DNA of 64,000 bases from Linanthus parryae (GCA_023055425.1 JALGPY010000001.1:71914994-71978993), one strand, 5' to 3'. Numbered from the stretch's first letter, positions 32,501 to 44,360 are shown. Notes: generated from the sequence alone by a model not told the origin. Made by a program: numbers and translations.

Positions 32501-32574
32501 ATTTTTTTGGTAATTTTTCATGGTGTTCTAGAGTAAAGTTTTCTCTACATCACCATGTAAAGTTACCAAAAAAT
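32501..32574. repeat. 74-bp foldback (hairpin) sequence
   Basis: Arms of about 31 bases (TTTTTTGGTAA..TTTCATGGTG.. and its near-complement ending CACCATGTAAAGTTACCAAA) surround a loop of about 10. This is compatible with a very short MITE or a decayed foldback element. No clear target duplication is visible. Confidence 0.7.
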
Positions 32575-32589
32575 CGCATTATATTACTA

Positions 32590-32690
32590 ATCAAATCTGT
32601 ATGTTCAAATTAGTTTCAAAGCTTTGAAAATGGTTTCAAATCCTTGAAACTGCAAAGTTCTACACATCATGAACTAAGGGGGAGTTCTTC
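32590..32690 (+). repeat. Palindromes and PPT-like sequence upstream of C4 LTR
   Basis: TTTCAAAGCTTTGAAA (perfect palindrome) and TTTCAAATCCTTGAAA are followed by CTAAGGGGGAGTT at about 32676-32688. Third case of this order in the window. Confidence 0.8.
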
Positions 32691-32739
32691 CTCTTATTCA
32701 TTCTCTAATCTCTTGCGCTTGATCATGATATATTATGTG

Positions 32740-33811
32740 ATGAAATAAAAACTAATTTTGTGTTATATCATGCTTTGATCTTATCATTTTCCTAAGCTGT
32801 TTGCAGGGATTATTAGCTAACTCTGTATTTCAGGAAGTTTCCTTATTTGCTAGTTCGCGGAGTAGGAAATCCAAGCTTGATGATTGATCCTACTGTTATG
32901 GAAAGTTTTCGGGACTTAACTAAGGCTTGCATATTGAAGATTAGATCAAAATCAATTGAGGAATCAAGCAGCTAGAAGTTGGAAGCAAGCTGTTGGGATT
33001 CAAAGATCTTCATAGGATTTTTAGGGATTTCTGTTGCGAGTTTTCTATATATTCTGCAATTCAAATTTGCAGAAGAGACACTAATTCAGAGAGATAGAGA
33101 AGTGCAGAGCATTACACAGATATTCATACAATCTCTCTGATTGACAAACATCATTGAAGGAGATCATTTCACCCATTCAAACATTCCAGATTCCTGAAGA
33201 ACACTTCAAGCTTTACTGCTTCACTGTCTTCACAGTGTTCTTCAACGTGAGCTTTATTTGTATATAATTTTGTTATATTAATTAATCATGTGTTCTCGTG
33301 AGTTTTTCAAGAGTAACAACATAGATTCTTATTGTATCAGTTAGCTAGAGCAGGTACTAGATAGTTTAGGAAGAACGACATGCTGAAAAAAGTATGGCAA
33401 TTCTCTTGGATTGAGATATGGGGCTTAGCTTTTGATAAATAAGAAGTTGTTGAAATCCTAGAGATATTAGGTCCCTTAGGCGGAGATTAGGTCACTTGGG
33501 ACCGAACTTCGTAACAAATCACTGTGTTTATTGTCTTGCTTTACAGTTCTTTACTTGTCTTCAAAACTGCTTCAAAACGGGTTTCAATTCAAAGTTTTGA
33601 AAAGTTTTTTAAAGCTTTGAACATTATCAATAAATTTTAAACTGTTAGTTTGGATTTTAAAGCCTTGAAACTGAGTTCAAATCTTTGAAATACTTCAAGT
33701 TCTTCTCATTTTATTTTAAATCCACTCATTTGGCCAAAGTTGCCATACTCTATTCAATACCCCCTGTAGAGTATGTGATCATGTATGTACGTACCTGCAT
33801 TACAATCTTCA
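32740..33811 (+). repeat. 5' LTR of C4 (5' boundary uncertain)
   Basis: Ends CAATCTTCA at 33811, immediately before the PBS. A TATA-like CTATATATTC lies near 33044. The ACTCTATTCAA...TAGAGTA motif is near 33747-33773, with its C tract shortened to five. Degenerate TTTCAAAGCCTTGAAA words lie at 33570-33700. Confidence 0.7.
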
Positions 33812-33813
33812 AT

Positions 33814-33825
33814 TGGTATAAGAAC
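33814..33825 (+). other. Degenerate tRNA-iMet PBS (C4)
   Basis: TGGTATAAGAAC differs by two bases from TGGTATCAGAGC. Confidence 0.82.
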
Positions 33826-33860
33826 TTGTATCATTGTAGAGATATAACAATCTTGTGATC

Positions 33861-35700
33861 ACGAGTAATGTAGGTGAAGGTGGTTTCTCACGGGGAAGAG
33901 CTGCTAACAGACCTCCTCTGTTTTGTGGAGACTATTTTGTACACTGGAAGGCCTTTATGAAAATGTTTATCATTAACCAGAACATTGAACTGTGGTTTAT
34001 TATCCAGAATGGACATCACATGTTCTACACAGAAAACGATGGGATCAGAACTCCCAAACCTGAAAACTCTCTCTCTACTTCTGAATTAGAACAACTTTTA
34101 AAGAATTATAGAGCCATGAATCTATTGTATCGTTCTTTGAATGCAGATTAATTCAACATGATATCCACATGCAAGACTGCTAAGGATATATGGGATAAAA
34201 TGATGGTCACTTTGGAAGGAACCAGCCAATTGAAGCAAACCAAGATCAACATATTCCTTAGACAGTATGAACTGTTCAAGATGAATGGAGATGAATCCAT
34301 CAAAGACGTGCTCAAGAGATTTACTGAAATTTTCAACAATATGGAGTTCTTGGGGGAAATCATTCTCCAATGAAGAGAAATTCAGAAAGATTTTGAGAAG
34401 TCTTCCCAGAGCCAAATGGGAACCAAATACTACATCAATTGAAGAAGATCAAGATCTTTCCTCTCTCCAACTAGATGATTTACAGGGAAAGCTACTCACA
34501 CATGAGATCTCCATGAGTGAAGCTGATGGAGAACTACCAGGAAGTATCAAGAATCTGACACTCAAGGCCAAAGAGTGAACAATGTCAAATCCTTGAAAAA
34601 TAAGAAGATAATGAAGAAGATCCTTTTGCTCTCATTTCCAAAGCCTTGACAAGGATTCTCAAGATTAAAAAGAGCTTTGGAAACAAGACTTTAGCTGAGA
34701 CAAATTCAGATCTTCAAGTAGCAAGGACTACAAAGGTAAGTCCTCTTCCCATAAATCTAATGTAATGAATTGCTATGAGTGTGGTGATGCATGACACTTT
34801 ATCAGAGATTGCCCTCACAAGGAAAGATACACTTTCAAAAGAAGGATAATGACAGAAAGAAGAAGGTCATGGTAGGTTCATGGAGTGTTTCTGATTCTTC
34901 AAGTGAATCTGAATCTGAAGAAGATCAAGTCAACCTATGTCTTATGGCCAAGCATGATGAAAGCTCAGAAGAGAACATTGAGTTAATGATGAATAGTCTA
35001 ATGTCTAAACCTGTAAATGTACTTTATGAGATTTTTAAAACAATGATTTTTAATGAAGAAGACTACTTAAATGAAATCAAGTCTTTAAAGGAGAAATTTC
35101 ATGAGCAAGCAAAATAAAATTCACAATTCGTTTGCCGGAACAAGAATCTTGAAATTTATCAGGCGAAGATTGACAGAGATTTCAAAGCTTTGGATACCAA
35201 TTTCAAAGCCTTGAAAAATCAATTCAAAGAAGTTGTAACAGTGAAATCTATTTTGAGTGACAACCTTGTTGCTCTAAGACATCAACATGATGAATTAGAG
35301 GAACATAAGATTCTTCTGGCTGAGAAAATTCAAGACTCTATGAATGCTTTGAAAAAGCTTGCTGGCTTTGAACATAATCTCAACTTGATTCTTGGACGAA
35401 GTTTGCATTTTGTCCACAAAACTGGTATTGGATATAATTCAAATTTTCCAAGAAAGAACAAAAACCAGCTTTGTGAAAGCAGGTAGAAAACATTCTCTAA
35501 AATGCCATTACTGTGGCGAGATTGGTCATGTAAAGATGACATGTCCCTTTAGAAGAACATAACCTCACATCATGAGGAATACCTTTCCATTAACTCTTAA
35601 GGGACATGTGAGACATATTTGGGTTCCTAAAGGGGTCAGACCACCTAACATGGTTGATCCTGAATATGAATCCAAATATTACACTTGGTCTAACAGCTGG
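33861..35700 (+). pseudogene. Copia gag (C4), start codon lost
   Basis: The codon that is ATG in C1-C3 is ACG here (33861-33863), followed by SNVGEGGFSRGRAANRPP. Stops at 34149-34151 and 34576-34578 and frameshifts near 34350 break the frame. The first zinc knuckle (CYECGDA, stop, HFIRDC) is at about 34770-34815. The second (CHYCGEIGHVKMTC, about 35500-35541) is intact, unlike C1 and C2. The coiled-coil region has FKALD...FKALKNQFKE words at about 35180-35230. Confidence 0.85.
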
Positions 35701-36290
35701 GTAAGGTAGTGAATTGTGCTTGCATGTTGTCACCAAGAGCAAAGAGCATAAGTGGATTATGGATAGTGGTTGCTCCAGGCACATGAGTGGGAATAGTTCT
35801 TTATTCACTGAACTGAAAGAATAATCAGGTGGAATAATCAAACTTGGTGACAAAGGAAAATTCAATATATAGGAATTGGTAAAGTTGGTAATGGTGCTGA
35901 AAATTCTATTTCAGATGTTTATCTTGTTGATGGTCTAAAGTTTAATCTGCTTAGTGTATCTCAATTGGGTGATAGAGGTAATAAGGTTATTTTAGGCATG
36001 GAGAAATGTGTGGTTTAAGATGAAAAATCTGGCAATTGCATCCTCACGGCTCCAAGGTCATACAAAGTTTACCCTTTGAATACTAGCAAAGTTGCAGGAG
36101 AAAATCTGAAATGTCTCAAGGCTTTGAAAGAGGATTCAAATCTTTGGGACATAAAGCTTGGACATATCAGCTTGCATACACTGAACGAACTAGTCTCTAA
36201 AGACCTAGTTAGAGGAATGACATCTATCAAGTTTAAGAATGAAGAGGTATGCAAAGCTTGTGCTCAAGGAAAACAGACAAGGAGCTCATT
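35701..36290 (+). pseudogene. Copia protease and GAG-pre-integrase (C4)
   Basis: Protease box WIMDSGCSRHMSG at about 35755-35793 with an intact Asp-Ser-Gly. Several stops follow. GAG-pre-integrase is recognised by KLGHISLHTLNELVSKDL near 36150 and CKACAQGKQTRSSFKPK near 36250. Confidence 0.83.
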
Positions 36291-37000
36291 CAAGCCTAAG
36301 AACTTTGTAAGTACAACTAGACCTATTAAACTGCTTCATATGGATCTGTGTGGTCCTATGAGAGTTCAAAGTTCAAAGGCTAAGAAGTATATGCTGGTTA
36401 GTGTAGATGATATCTCTGGATTTACTTGGGTAATGTTTTTAAGAGGAATCTGAGGCTCTGTCTGAATTTTCAAAACTTTGTAAAGAGCTTCAAACTTTGA
36501 AAAACCTGCCTATTGCTTCTATAAGAAGTTATCATGATAGAGAATTTGATCAACCAGAGTTTGATTTATTCTGTGCCAAGTTTGGTATTTCTCATAACTT
36601 TTCTGCTCCTAGAACTTCTCAATAAAATGGTGTAGTTAAAAGAAAAAACAGGACTCTTGAGGACATGTCTAGGACAATGCTTTTAGAAAACAAATTGCCA
36701 AAGTCTTTTTAGGCAGAGGCTGTCAACACTGCAAATTATATTTTGAACAGGTGCCTGATTAGGCCTATTTTAAAGAAGACTCCTTATGAACTTTTCAAAG
36801 GTAGAAAGTCAAATATTTCTTATTTCAAACCTTTTGGTTGTACTTGTTTTGTTCACAAAAATGGTAAGGACAATCTTGGCAAGGTTGATGCAGAACTAAT
36901 CAAGGTATTTTCTTTGGTTTACAGTAAGAGAACCAAGCTTGTTTACGAAAGCATACATGTTATATTTGATATGAACGCAGTGATGGTTCTTTGAGTGAAG
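36291..37000 (+). pseudogene. Copia integrase (C4)
   Basis: NFVSTTRPIKLLHMDLCGPM starts the core, with the first Asp. The second catalytic block is YHDREFD (RSDHGREF in C1 and C3), and the third is VVKRKNR, so the catalytic Glu has become Lys. A frameshift lies near 36450. The C-terminal NRCLIRPILKKTPYELF block is open at 36743-36994. Confidence 0.83.
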
Positions 37001-37319
37001 TTTTTGCAGACTTAGTTTTGAACAAGCACGAGTCAGAGGGTGAAGTAGATCCAGAGAATGGTTCTAAGACTAACATGCAGGAAAATAGAATAAATTTTCA
37101 AAGGCATGAAAGTGGATCTCAAATCCTTGAAACAGAACCACAAGGATCATAGAGGGGTTAAGCCACTACATCAAGCTCTCAAGGCCTTGAAAAGATTCCT
37201 GGAGAACCAGAACCCTAGACAGAGAGAAAGAAGTTCAAATATCTGTCATCTCATCCAACATAAAACATCATTCCTGATCCATCCATTGGTACACAAACAA
37301 GATCTCAGTTAAAGAACTT

Positions 37320-37687
37320 GTGTGCTTTTAATGCTTTTATGTCTCTTGTAGAACCTAAGAATGTGAAAGAAGCATTACAAGAAGCAGACTGGATCATTAC
37401 AATGCAAGTGAGCTGGATGAATTTGAGAGGAACAAAATATGGAATCTAGTTCCTCCTCCCAAAGATCAGTCTGTTATTGGAACTAGGTGGGTGTTTAGAG
37501 ACAAGATGGATGAAAATGGAAAGTTTATTAAATATAAGGCAAGACTAGTAGCTCAAGGCTAAAACCAAGAAGAATGTAAAGATTATAAGGATACTTTTGA
37601 TCCTGTAGCCAGGTTGCAAGAAATAAGAATGTAACTTGCATTTGCATCGCATAAGAACATCAAACTTTTCCAAATGGATGTTAAATG
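37320..37687 (+). pseudogene. Copia RT, first part (C4)
   Basis: Contains EPKNVKEALQEADWIITMQ (about 37350), SVIGTRWVF (about 37472) and KLFQMDVKC at the end. It is cut at 37687 by C5. The target duplication AAATG is at 37683-37687 and 42027-42031. Frameshifts and stops occur before the insertion. Confidence 0.85.
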
Positions 37688-39105
37688 TGTAGGGTTTTGA
37701 TCATGGATACGCAGTGGAATAAATAATAATTAATCCGATCAAGACCATCCAAGGATCACAGGAAGAGACTACATAACGATAGTAAGGGATTAGTATCAAA
37801 TACCTTTAGGATCTCTTTTGATGACTTCTCACGTGAAATTGTGTTCACGTCTCTATGGCTAGTCCACTCATAGGATTTGAATCGGGATCCTTCAAGCCTT
37901 TTGTGCTAAATAGGATTGAAGAAAGAAGAGGAAGAAGATCAAAATCATGCAAAACGAGACAGAAGAAGGGGTGGCCCTTCCTTGGTGGCCGACGGGTGAG
38001 GGGCGGCAAAGGGGGTTCGGCTCTCTTTGTTGCTTTATCTCTCCTTGCTTCTCTCTTCCACTCAATATGTTATGGGCATTAGTTATGTGGGAAGGAAGCT
38101 ATGAGTGCCTTTATATAGTCCAACAACTCCTTGTTGACTGCATAAAATCCCCTATCCTAATCCTAGTCATGTACGAATTAGTCCATCTTGCAAATTAGTC
38201 CTACTGAGTTTGCAAGCTATTGCGTATTTATCCTTCTAATTAATTGAGCATATTAATTACTTCCATAGTCCGGAATAATCCATAGGGAGTGTGACCCCAT
38301 AGGTTTCTACTTTGTTCGTAGTAACAATTTACTAACATGGAGCGGCCTCTAGCAAAAATCCATGCTACCCAACTAATAAAAATAATCATCCGACATACCT
38401 TGTGCATGTATTGTCTCATCCCGTTGTTTCTATATCCGGATTGGACACGAGATATACAAGTCACACTTGTATATCCAATCCATAGTTTCTCGATACTGGG
38501 AATAGTCTCATTCAAGTAGATAACATCAATATCCTATATTGATTTATCTGAGTCTGGCCAGACATTCTTTGAGCACCATCCCTTGAGTGGCCGTGGATAT
38601 CAACTCCCGTTATGTGGGAGGGACAAATTCTATCTACGCCACTACCATATCTAAACTTGCTTCTTTATTGTATCCGACGAACGCCTTTATTGCTACCCAG
38701 TTACGATGTAGCGTTGACGATGTCAAAATACAATAATCCACAACTAGAGGATCTAGTGACTTCAATTCTAAGGATGACAATACCGTTGTCAGTACGAGAA
38801 TCACTTGTGAATTTACATAACTTGTATGTTGCCTTCTCCTTATGGTTCAATCCAGTATGCCATTACTCCTAACGCACACCCATGTGTTGTATCGCGATGT
38901 CTCCATATCAATCCAACCCCATACTAGTTTATAGTTGATCGTCATGTTAATAAATATAATCGACTAGGTATATTTAAGATAAACAACATATTTGAAATCT
39001 AAGTACTTCATTATATTAAATATATCCATAAATAATACAATGAATATTCTATCCAAAAGTAATGTTCATACCAAATAAGATTGCCTCTAGGGCATCTATC
39101 CAACA
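37688..39105 (-). repeat. 3' LTR of C5, complete
   Basis: 1418 bp. On the minus strand it starts TGTTGGATAGATGCC at 39105 and ends CAAAACCCTACA at 37688. A PPT-like GTGAAAGTGGGAGAC precedes it at 39120-39106. Confidence 0.88.
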
Positions 39106-39117
39106 GTCTCCCACTTT

Positions 39118-39515
39118 CACTAGAGCCAATCAAGTGCATCTCGCATGCCAATGCTCCTAGTGTGCCCTTCATGCTTGTGCTGAACAATCGGCTTTGTAAG
39201 TGGATATGACATATTCTCATCTGTAGGAATCTTGCATATCTTCACATCTCCTCTATCGATGATATCTCGAATAAGATAGAACTTTCTGAGTACGTGTTTG
39301 GATTTATGGTGTGACTTGGGTTCCTTTGATTGTGTGATCGCCCCAGTGTTGTCACAATACAACTCTATTGGATCCACAATACTAGGAACCACACCTTGTT
39401 CAGTGATGAACTTACTAATCCAAACAGCTTCTTTTGCTGCGCCACTCGCAACAATGTACTCTACCTCAGTTGTAGAATCAGCAACCGTCTCTTGCTTCCA
39501 ACTCTTCCAGATCAC
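39118..39515 (-). pseudogene. Copia RNase H (C5)
   Basis: RNase H degrades the RNA of the RNA-DNA hybrid. QETVADSTTEVEYIVASGAA holds a catalytic glutamate, and LYCDNTGAITQSKEP holds an aspartate. Then FYLIRDIIDRGDVKICKIPT and NMSYPLTKPI lead to the polyprotein stop near 39120. The 131 codons are open but are preceded by a stop near 39516. Confidence 0.85.
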
Positions 39516-40690
39516 AGCTCCTCAATTCAGGCAATACATGAATCCCGACTGCGATCTAAAATCATCTTTGTTGGTTTGGAAGCTTGCATCCGTGTAACCC
39601 CTTACACGCAACTCTTCCTCCCCTCCACAGATCAAGAACACATCCTTAGTTATTCTCAAGTACTTTAGGACGTTCTTAACCACTATTCAGTGACTCTCAA
39701 CCAGATTAGATTGGTATCTGCTTGTCATACTCAAAGCGTATGACACATCTGGTCTAGTACATAACATGGTGTACATGATGGATCCTATGGCCGAGGCATA
39801 GGGTATCCTACTCATGCGTTCCTTCTCAATCTCATTGAAAGGAAAATCGCTCTTCGAAAGAGAGATTCCATGTGACATGGGCAAGAATCTCTTCTTGGAA
39901 TCTTGCATGTTGAACCGATTCAACACCTTGTCTATATATGTACTTTTGAGTTAGGCCTAGCAGCTTCCTCGATCTATCTCTATAGATCTTGATACCAAGT
40001 ATGTAAGCTGCTTCCCCTAAGTCCTTCATTGAAAAATATTTTCCTAGCCATTCTTTCATGGATTGCAGCATGGGAATGTTGTTTTCAATGGGTAGTATGT
40101 CATCTACATATAAGACCAGAAAAGCAACAGAGCTCCCACTAACCTTCTTGTAGACACAAGACTCATCTTTGTTCTTGATGAAGTTAAACTCTTTGACCGC
40201 TTCATCAAAACGTCAATTCCAACTCCTAGAAGCCTGATTTAATCCATTTATGGACCGTTGTAGCTTAAAAACTTTATTTGCATGCTCTGGATCTACAAAA
40301 CCCTCTGGTTGTGTCATATACACATCCTCGAGGAGGTTTCCATACAGAAACGCTGTTTTGACATCCATCTGCCAAATCTCGTAGTCGTAGTAGACTGCAA
40401 CAGGAAGTAGGATTCGTATGTATTTGGTCATTGCGACTGGTGAAAAGGTTTCATCATAGTCTATACCATGAATCTTAATCGGACCTTATATGTAATCACA
40501 TTACCATCCATGTCGGTATTTTTCTTGAAGACCCACCATATGGGCCGCACCCCTTGGGGTGGTTCCACCAAAGTCCATACTTTGTTGGTATACATGGATT
40601 CCATCTCCGATTCCATGGATTTGCGCTACTTCTGAGAGTCAGGCCCTTTCATGGCCTCTCCATAGGTAGTAGGCTCATCAACTATGAGCA
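39516..40690 (-). pseudogene. Copia reverse transcriptase (C5)
   Basis: VWTLVEPPQGVRPI near 40590, QMDVKTAFLYGNLLEDVYMT near 40350, LVLYVDDILP (catalytic YVDD, about 40130-40100), KYFSMKDLGEAAYILGIKI near 40030, and YASAIGSIMYTMLCTRPDV near 39780. Frameshifts lie near 40480, 40210 and 39950. Confidence 0.86.
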
Positions 40691-40774
40691 ACATGTCGCC
40701 AGAATTAGTCACGAGAAGTCCATACCTCTCTGGCTCCTGGCGCACTCTACTCGACCTAGAAGCTCTTGTGTTAC

Positions 40775-41227
40775 TTAAACATGTTCCTCCACAACACTTT
40801 GCGGTTCCTGTTCATGTTCCATAGTAGGATCAGAAGTTTGTGGTTCTTGAACTTCAAGTTCTAAAGTTCTCCCACTTTCTTTTTTAGAGACAAATTCTCT
40901 TTCTAGAAACACGCCGGACCGAGCAACAAACACTTTTTTCTCAGTTGGATTGTATAAATAATACCCTTTAGTTTCCTTAAGGTATTCCACAAAGTTACAC
41001 TTATCCGACTTTGGCCCGAGTTTGTCTGATTGTAAACGCTTTACATAGACATCACAACCCCATGTATTCATGAATGACACTGTGGGACGCCTCCCACTCC
41101 ACATGTCATGTGGTGTCTTTATGACCGATTTAGATGGAACACGGTTAACGATGAACATTACACACAATAGAGTGTAGCCCCAAAAGGATAATGGATGATC
41201 AGTTTGACACATCATAGATCGAACCAT
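40775..41227 (-). pseudogene. Copia integrase, C-terminal part (C5)
   Basis: Open for 150 codons from MVRSMMCQTDHPLSFWGYTL through DMWSGRRPTVSFMNTWGC and KGYYLYNPTEKKVFVA. The integrase core with the D,D,E residues is missing, because the frame joins LTR sequence at about 41224 within the shared CATGG. Confidence 0.87.
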
Positions 41228-42026
41228 GGAGCGGCCTCTAGCAAGACATCCATGCTACCCAACTAATAAAAATAGTCGTCCAACATACCTTGTGCAAGTA
41301 TTTTCTCATTCCTTTGTCTCTATATCCGGATTGGACACGAGACATACAAGTCACACTCGTATATCCAATCCATAGTTTCTCGATCCTGGGAATAGTCTCA
41401 TTCACGCAGATAACATCAATATCCTATATTGATTTATCTGAGTCTGGCCAGACATTCTATGAGCACCATTCCTCGAGTGTCCGTGGATATGAACTCCCGT
41501 TATGTGGTAGGGAAAAATTCTATCTACGCCACTACCATCTCTAAGCTTGCTTCTTTATTGTATCCGACGAACGCTTTTATTGCTACCCAGTTACGGTGTA
41601 GCATTTTACGATGTCAAAATACAATAATCCGCAACTAGAGGATCTAGTGACTTCAAGTCTAAGGATGACAATACCGTTGTCACTACGAGATGCACTTGTG
41701 ACTTTACATAACTTGTATGTAGCCTTCTTTATGGGTCAATCCAGTATGCCATTACTCCTAATGCATACCCATGTGTTGTATCGTGATGTCTACATATCAA
41801 TCCAACCCCATACTAGTCTATAGTTGATCATCCTGTTAATCAATATAAACGACTAGGGATATTTAAGATAAACAATATATTTTCAATCTAAGGACTTCAT
41901 TAAATTCCTCAAAAAAAAAAAAAAGGACTTCATTAATAAATATCTCCAAAAATAATACAATGAATATTCTAGCCAAAAGTAATGTTCATACTAAATAAGA
42001 TTGCCTCTAGGGCATCTATTCTAAAA
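41225..42026 (-). repeat. 5' LTR of C5, truncated
   Basis: Matches 38336-39105 of the complete LTR, plus a small poly(A)-bearing insertion at 41904-41923. Confidence 0.88.
41904..41923 (+). mobile_element. 20-bp poly(A) insertion with 13-bp target duplication
   Basis: AGGACTTCATTAA occurs at 41891-41903 and again at 41924-41936. Between them is ATTCCTC followed by a run of A. The other LTR of C5 has neither the insert nor the duplication. This is what an extremely 5'-truncated LINE or SINE copy would leave. Confidence 0.75.
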
Positions 42027-42031
42027 AAATG

Positions 42032-42817
42032 TGCATTTCTAAATGGTTATATGCAAGAAGTATATGTTGCTCAACCTCCTGGTTTTGAAAGTGATGAGTT
42101 TCCAAATTATGTTTATAGGCTTGGCAAAGCTCTTTATGCTCTCAAACAAGCTCCAAGAGCTTGGTATGAAAGATTGTCAAAATTCTTACCAGAAAATGAT
42201 TTCAAAATAGGATTAGTTGACAAATCTCTTTTCATAAATACACACGAGATAGACATTTTAGTAGTACAAGTATATGTTGATGATATTCTATTTGGTGCTA
42301 CTAATGATTCTCTTTCCAAGGATTTCTCTAGTCTTATGAGCAGGGAATTTGAGATGAGCTTCACGGGAGAGTTAAATTTCTTTCTTGGACTTCATGGACA
42401 TCAAATAGAGAAGGGAATTATTCTACTTCAGAATAAGTACACCAAGGATTTGCTGAACAAGTATAATATGTCTCAATCCAAGCAGCCAAAACTCCCATGA
42501 GTTCGACACTATCGTTAGACAAATATCAAAATGGTAAGAGTGTGAACCATAAAGAGTTTAGAGGTATCATTGGTTCACTCCTCTATCTTACTGCAAGTAA
42601 GCCAGACATCATGTTCAGTGTATGCATGTGTGCTAGATTCCAAGCTGATCCAAAGGAATCACACTTAGTTGTTGTTAAAAGGATCTTCAGATATCTCAAT
42701 GGTACCAGATACTTAGGGCTATCATATCCTAAACAGTCTAACTTCTCTCTGTGTGGCTATTCTGATGCTGATTTTGCAGGATATAAAGTTAACATAAAAA
42801 GCTTTTCAAAGCCTTGA
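42032..42817 (+). pseudogene. Copia RT, second part (C4); RNase H deleted
   Basis: Resumes at [20 protein letters not shown], with [14 protein letters not shown] near 42140, the intact VYVDDILFGAT box near 42270, and EFEMSFTGELNFFLGLH near 42350. After a frameshift near 42497 it continues GSLLYLTASKPDIMFSVCM to FAGYKVNIKS (42797), where RNase H should begin. Instead the sequence jumps to palindromic words (TTTTCAAAGCCTTGAAAA) and noncoding sequence. Confidence 0.88.
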
Positions 42818-43169
42818 AAATTTTGTCTGCAATATAACAGTTTTTTAAGGTCTTGAAATCCTTTTCAAAGACTTGAATATAAATATGTATACTATATAGT
42901 TCAATGAATGGATCACTAATGTTGGGTGTTATCTCTGTAGATAATTGCCTAAAATGGTTTTTTACCTTTTTAAAAGAATATTTTTCAAATCAGTATAATA
43001 CAATTTCATTTCCAAAAGAGTTTGAATTTCAAACAAATTGTTCTTTCCTTAAACGATTAGGGAATATTTTGTTTCCTTCTTATCTCACAATATTCTGTAT
43101 TTATCTTCTCTCTTTTGTATCTTTCTTCTATCCTCTCTTGCCTCTCTCTTCTTAAAACCCCAAACCCTA
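42818..43169 (+). other. Untranslated region between pol and ORF3 (C4)
   Basis: Noncoding with three degenerate CAAGGCCTTG words (42800-42880). The last 80 bp are strongly pyrimidine-rich (CTCTCTTTTGTATCTTTCTT, CCTCTCTTGCCTCTCTCTTC) and end in TTAAAACCCCAAACCCTAATG. The equivalent C3 leader is similar, which suggests conserved control of ORF3 expression, by splicing or a separate promoter. Confidence 0.6.
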
Positions 43170-43669
43170 ATGGACTTGCGGAGATCCTCTCAAAGAATCA
43201 AGATGGCTAGAGGCTCAAAGAAGAACACAGGGAAGAAACGAAAAGCTGGAGAAGAAGAAGAAGTTCGGCTATCAGTGACAACTCAACCTCCATAACTGTC
43301 AGTGCACCAAAGAATCCCTTTCCTCCTCCTAATAAGAAAAGCAAGAAGAACAAGGTGGATCAGACTGCTACTTCCAGCAAGAAGAAGTCAGATCTTGCAG
43401 ATACTTCTGGGAAACAAAAGGGTGTTCAAATTGGTAGTCCAAAGAAGGTGAAGAAGGTAAAAGAGGCTCAAAAATCCGACAAGGGAAAGAAGATCCAAAG
43501 TTCAGAAACGGAAAAGGGAGGAGATTCAGATTTACACTGAGAAGAAATCATTTTATGGTTAGAGATCTATTTCTAAAACTTGGTTCATCAATCATGCTTC
43601 TCATGGAATCTGGTTAGATGGTTTTGCATATGCTCATACTTCTTATTGTAGTATGATCAATACTACCAT
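43170..43669 (+). pseudogene. ORF3 of C4, first segment
   Basis: Starts MDLRRSSQRIKMARGSKKNT, lysine-rich like the ORF3 of C3. It is frameshifted near 43260, with a stop at 43538-43540. The region 43560-43669 aligns to C3 codons around DWFVSSEVRTVWMQG and FCSMI (here INHASHGIWLDG and YCSMINTT). It is cut at 43669 by the MITE. Confidence 0.75.
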
Positions 43670-44360
43670 TAGGGGTGTTCACGAACCGACTGGACCGGCG
43701 AAACTGGACCGCACCAAACCAAACTGTAACGAAGTGTCGGTTCCTTCCAATTTTCAATACACTAAGCGATTTTTGTTTTTGTAAAACCGATTGGGGCCCT
43801 CATCGCAGCGGACCAAAACCGGGTAACTGACTAAATTTGGACCGGACCAAAACATTCTTTTATATTTAGATTTTATTATATTATTAGTATCTAATGCGTA
43901 TGAACTTATTAATTCTTTGCCGATGTGAGTGGTAATTGCTAACACCAGTCATTTTATTGTCAATCTACAAAGTTATTTGAAATTCTGTTATGCAATCTAA
44001 ACCAATACTTCTAATGTTCCTCGATATTTTCATGTAATGAAAATGTAGTAACCTCGCTTCCCTATAAAAATATGTAGTAGCATAGATAATTTTAATCATG
44101 TTGATGGTTAATTACATCGAATTGAGAATTGAAAAAATTGGCATATTGAAGTTTAGTTTATCTTAATTCATGATGTTGCACATTACAATATAAAAAACCG
44201 TAGGTATTAACCAAAGTGAATCGGTATATATAGGTGCGATTTTATTTTTTTATTTTTTCAAACCGAGCCTATTTCGCTTTGAATTTAGCAAAACCGATCA
44301 TGTCGGTTTAGGTGTCATTAGTGGCATAAAATCGACCAAACTGGACCGTGAACACCCCTA
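43670..44360. mobile_element. Non-autonomous hAT-type MITE
   Basis: 691 bp with terminal inverted repeats TAGGGGTGTTCACG. Flanking 8-mers ACTACCAT (43662-43669) and TCTAGCAT (44361-44368) agree at six positions, consistent with a decayed target duplication. No coding capacity. Subterminal ACCGGACC- and ACCAAACC-type words resemble those of the hAT at 13162. It lies inside the ORF3 of C4. Confidence 0.85.

Larger units (their letters stand above)
37688..42026 (-). mobile_element. Ty1/Copia element C5, Angela-like LTRs, 5' half deleted
   Basis: Inserted in the RT of C4 with duplication AAATG. The 3' LTR (minus) is complete and the 5' LTR is joined in its middle to integrase at about 41224, so gag, protease and the start of integrase are gone. 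The LTR start TGTTGGATAGATGCCCTAGA resembles the Angela/BARE type. RT and RNase H order confirms Copia. Confidence 0.88.

Noticed and set aside
38240..42020. The 0.75-kb direct repeat at 38336-39105 and 41225-42026 as a segmental duplication
   Set aside because: It is explained by the two LTRs of C5, with a target duplication outside and RT/RNase H between them.
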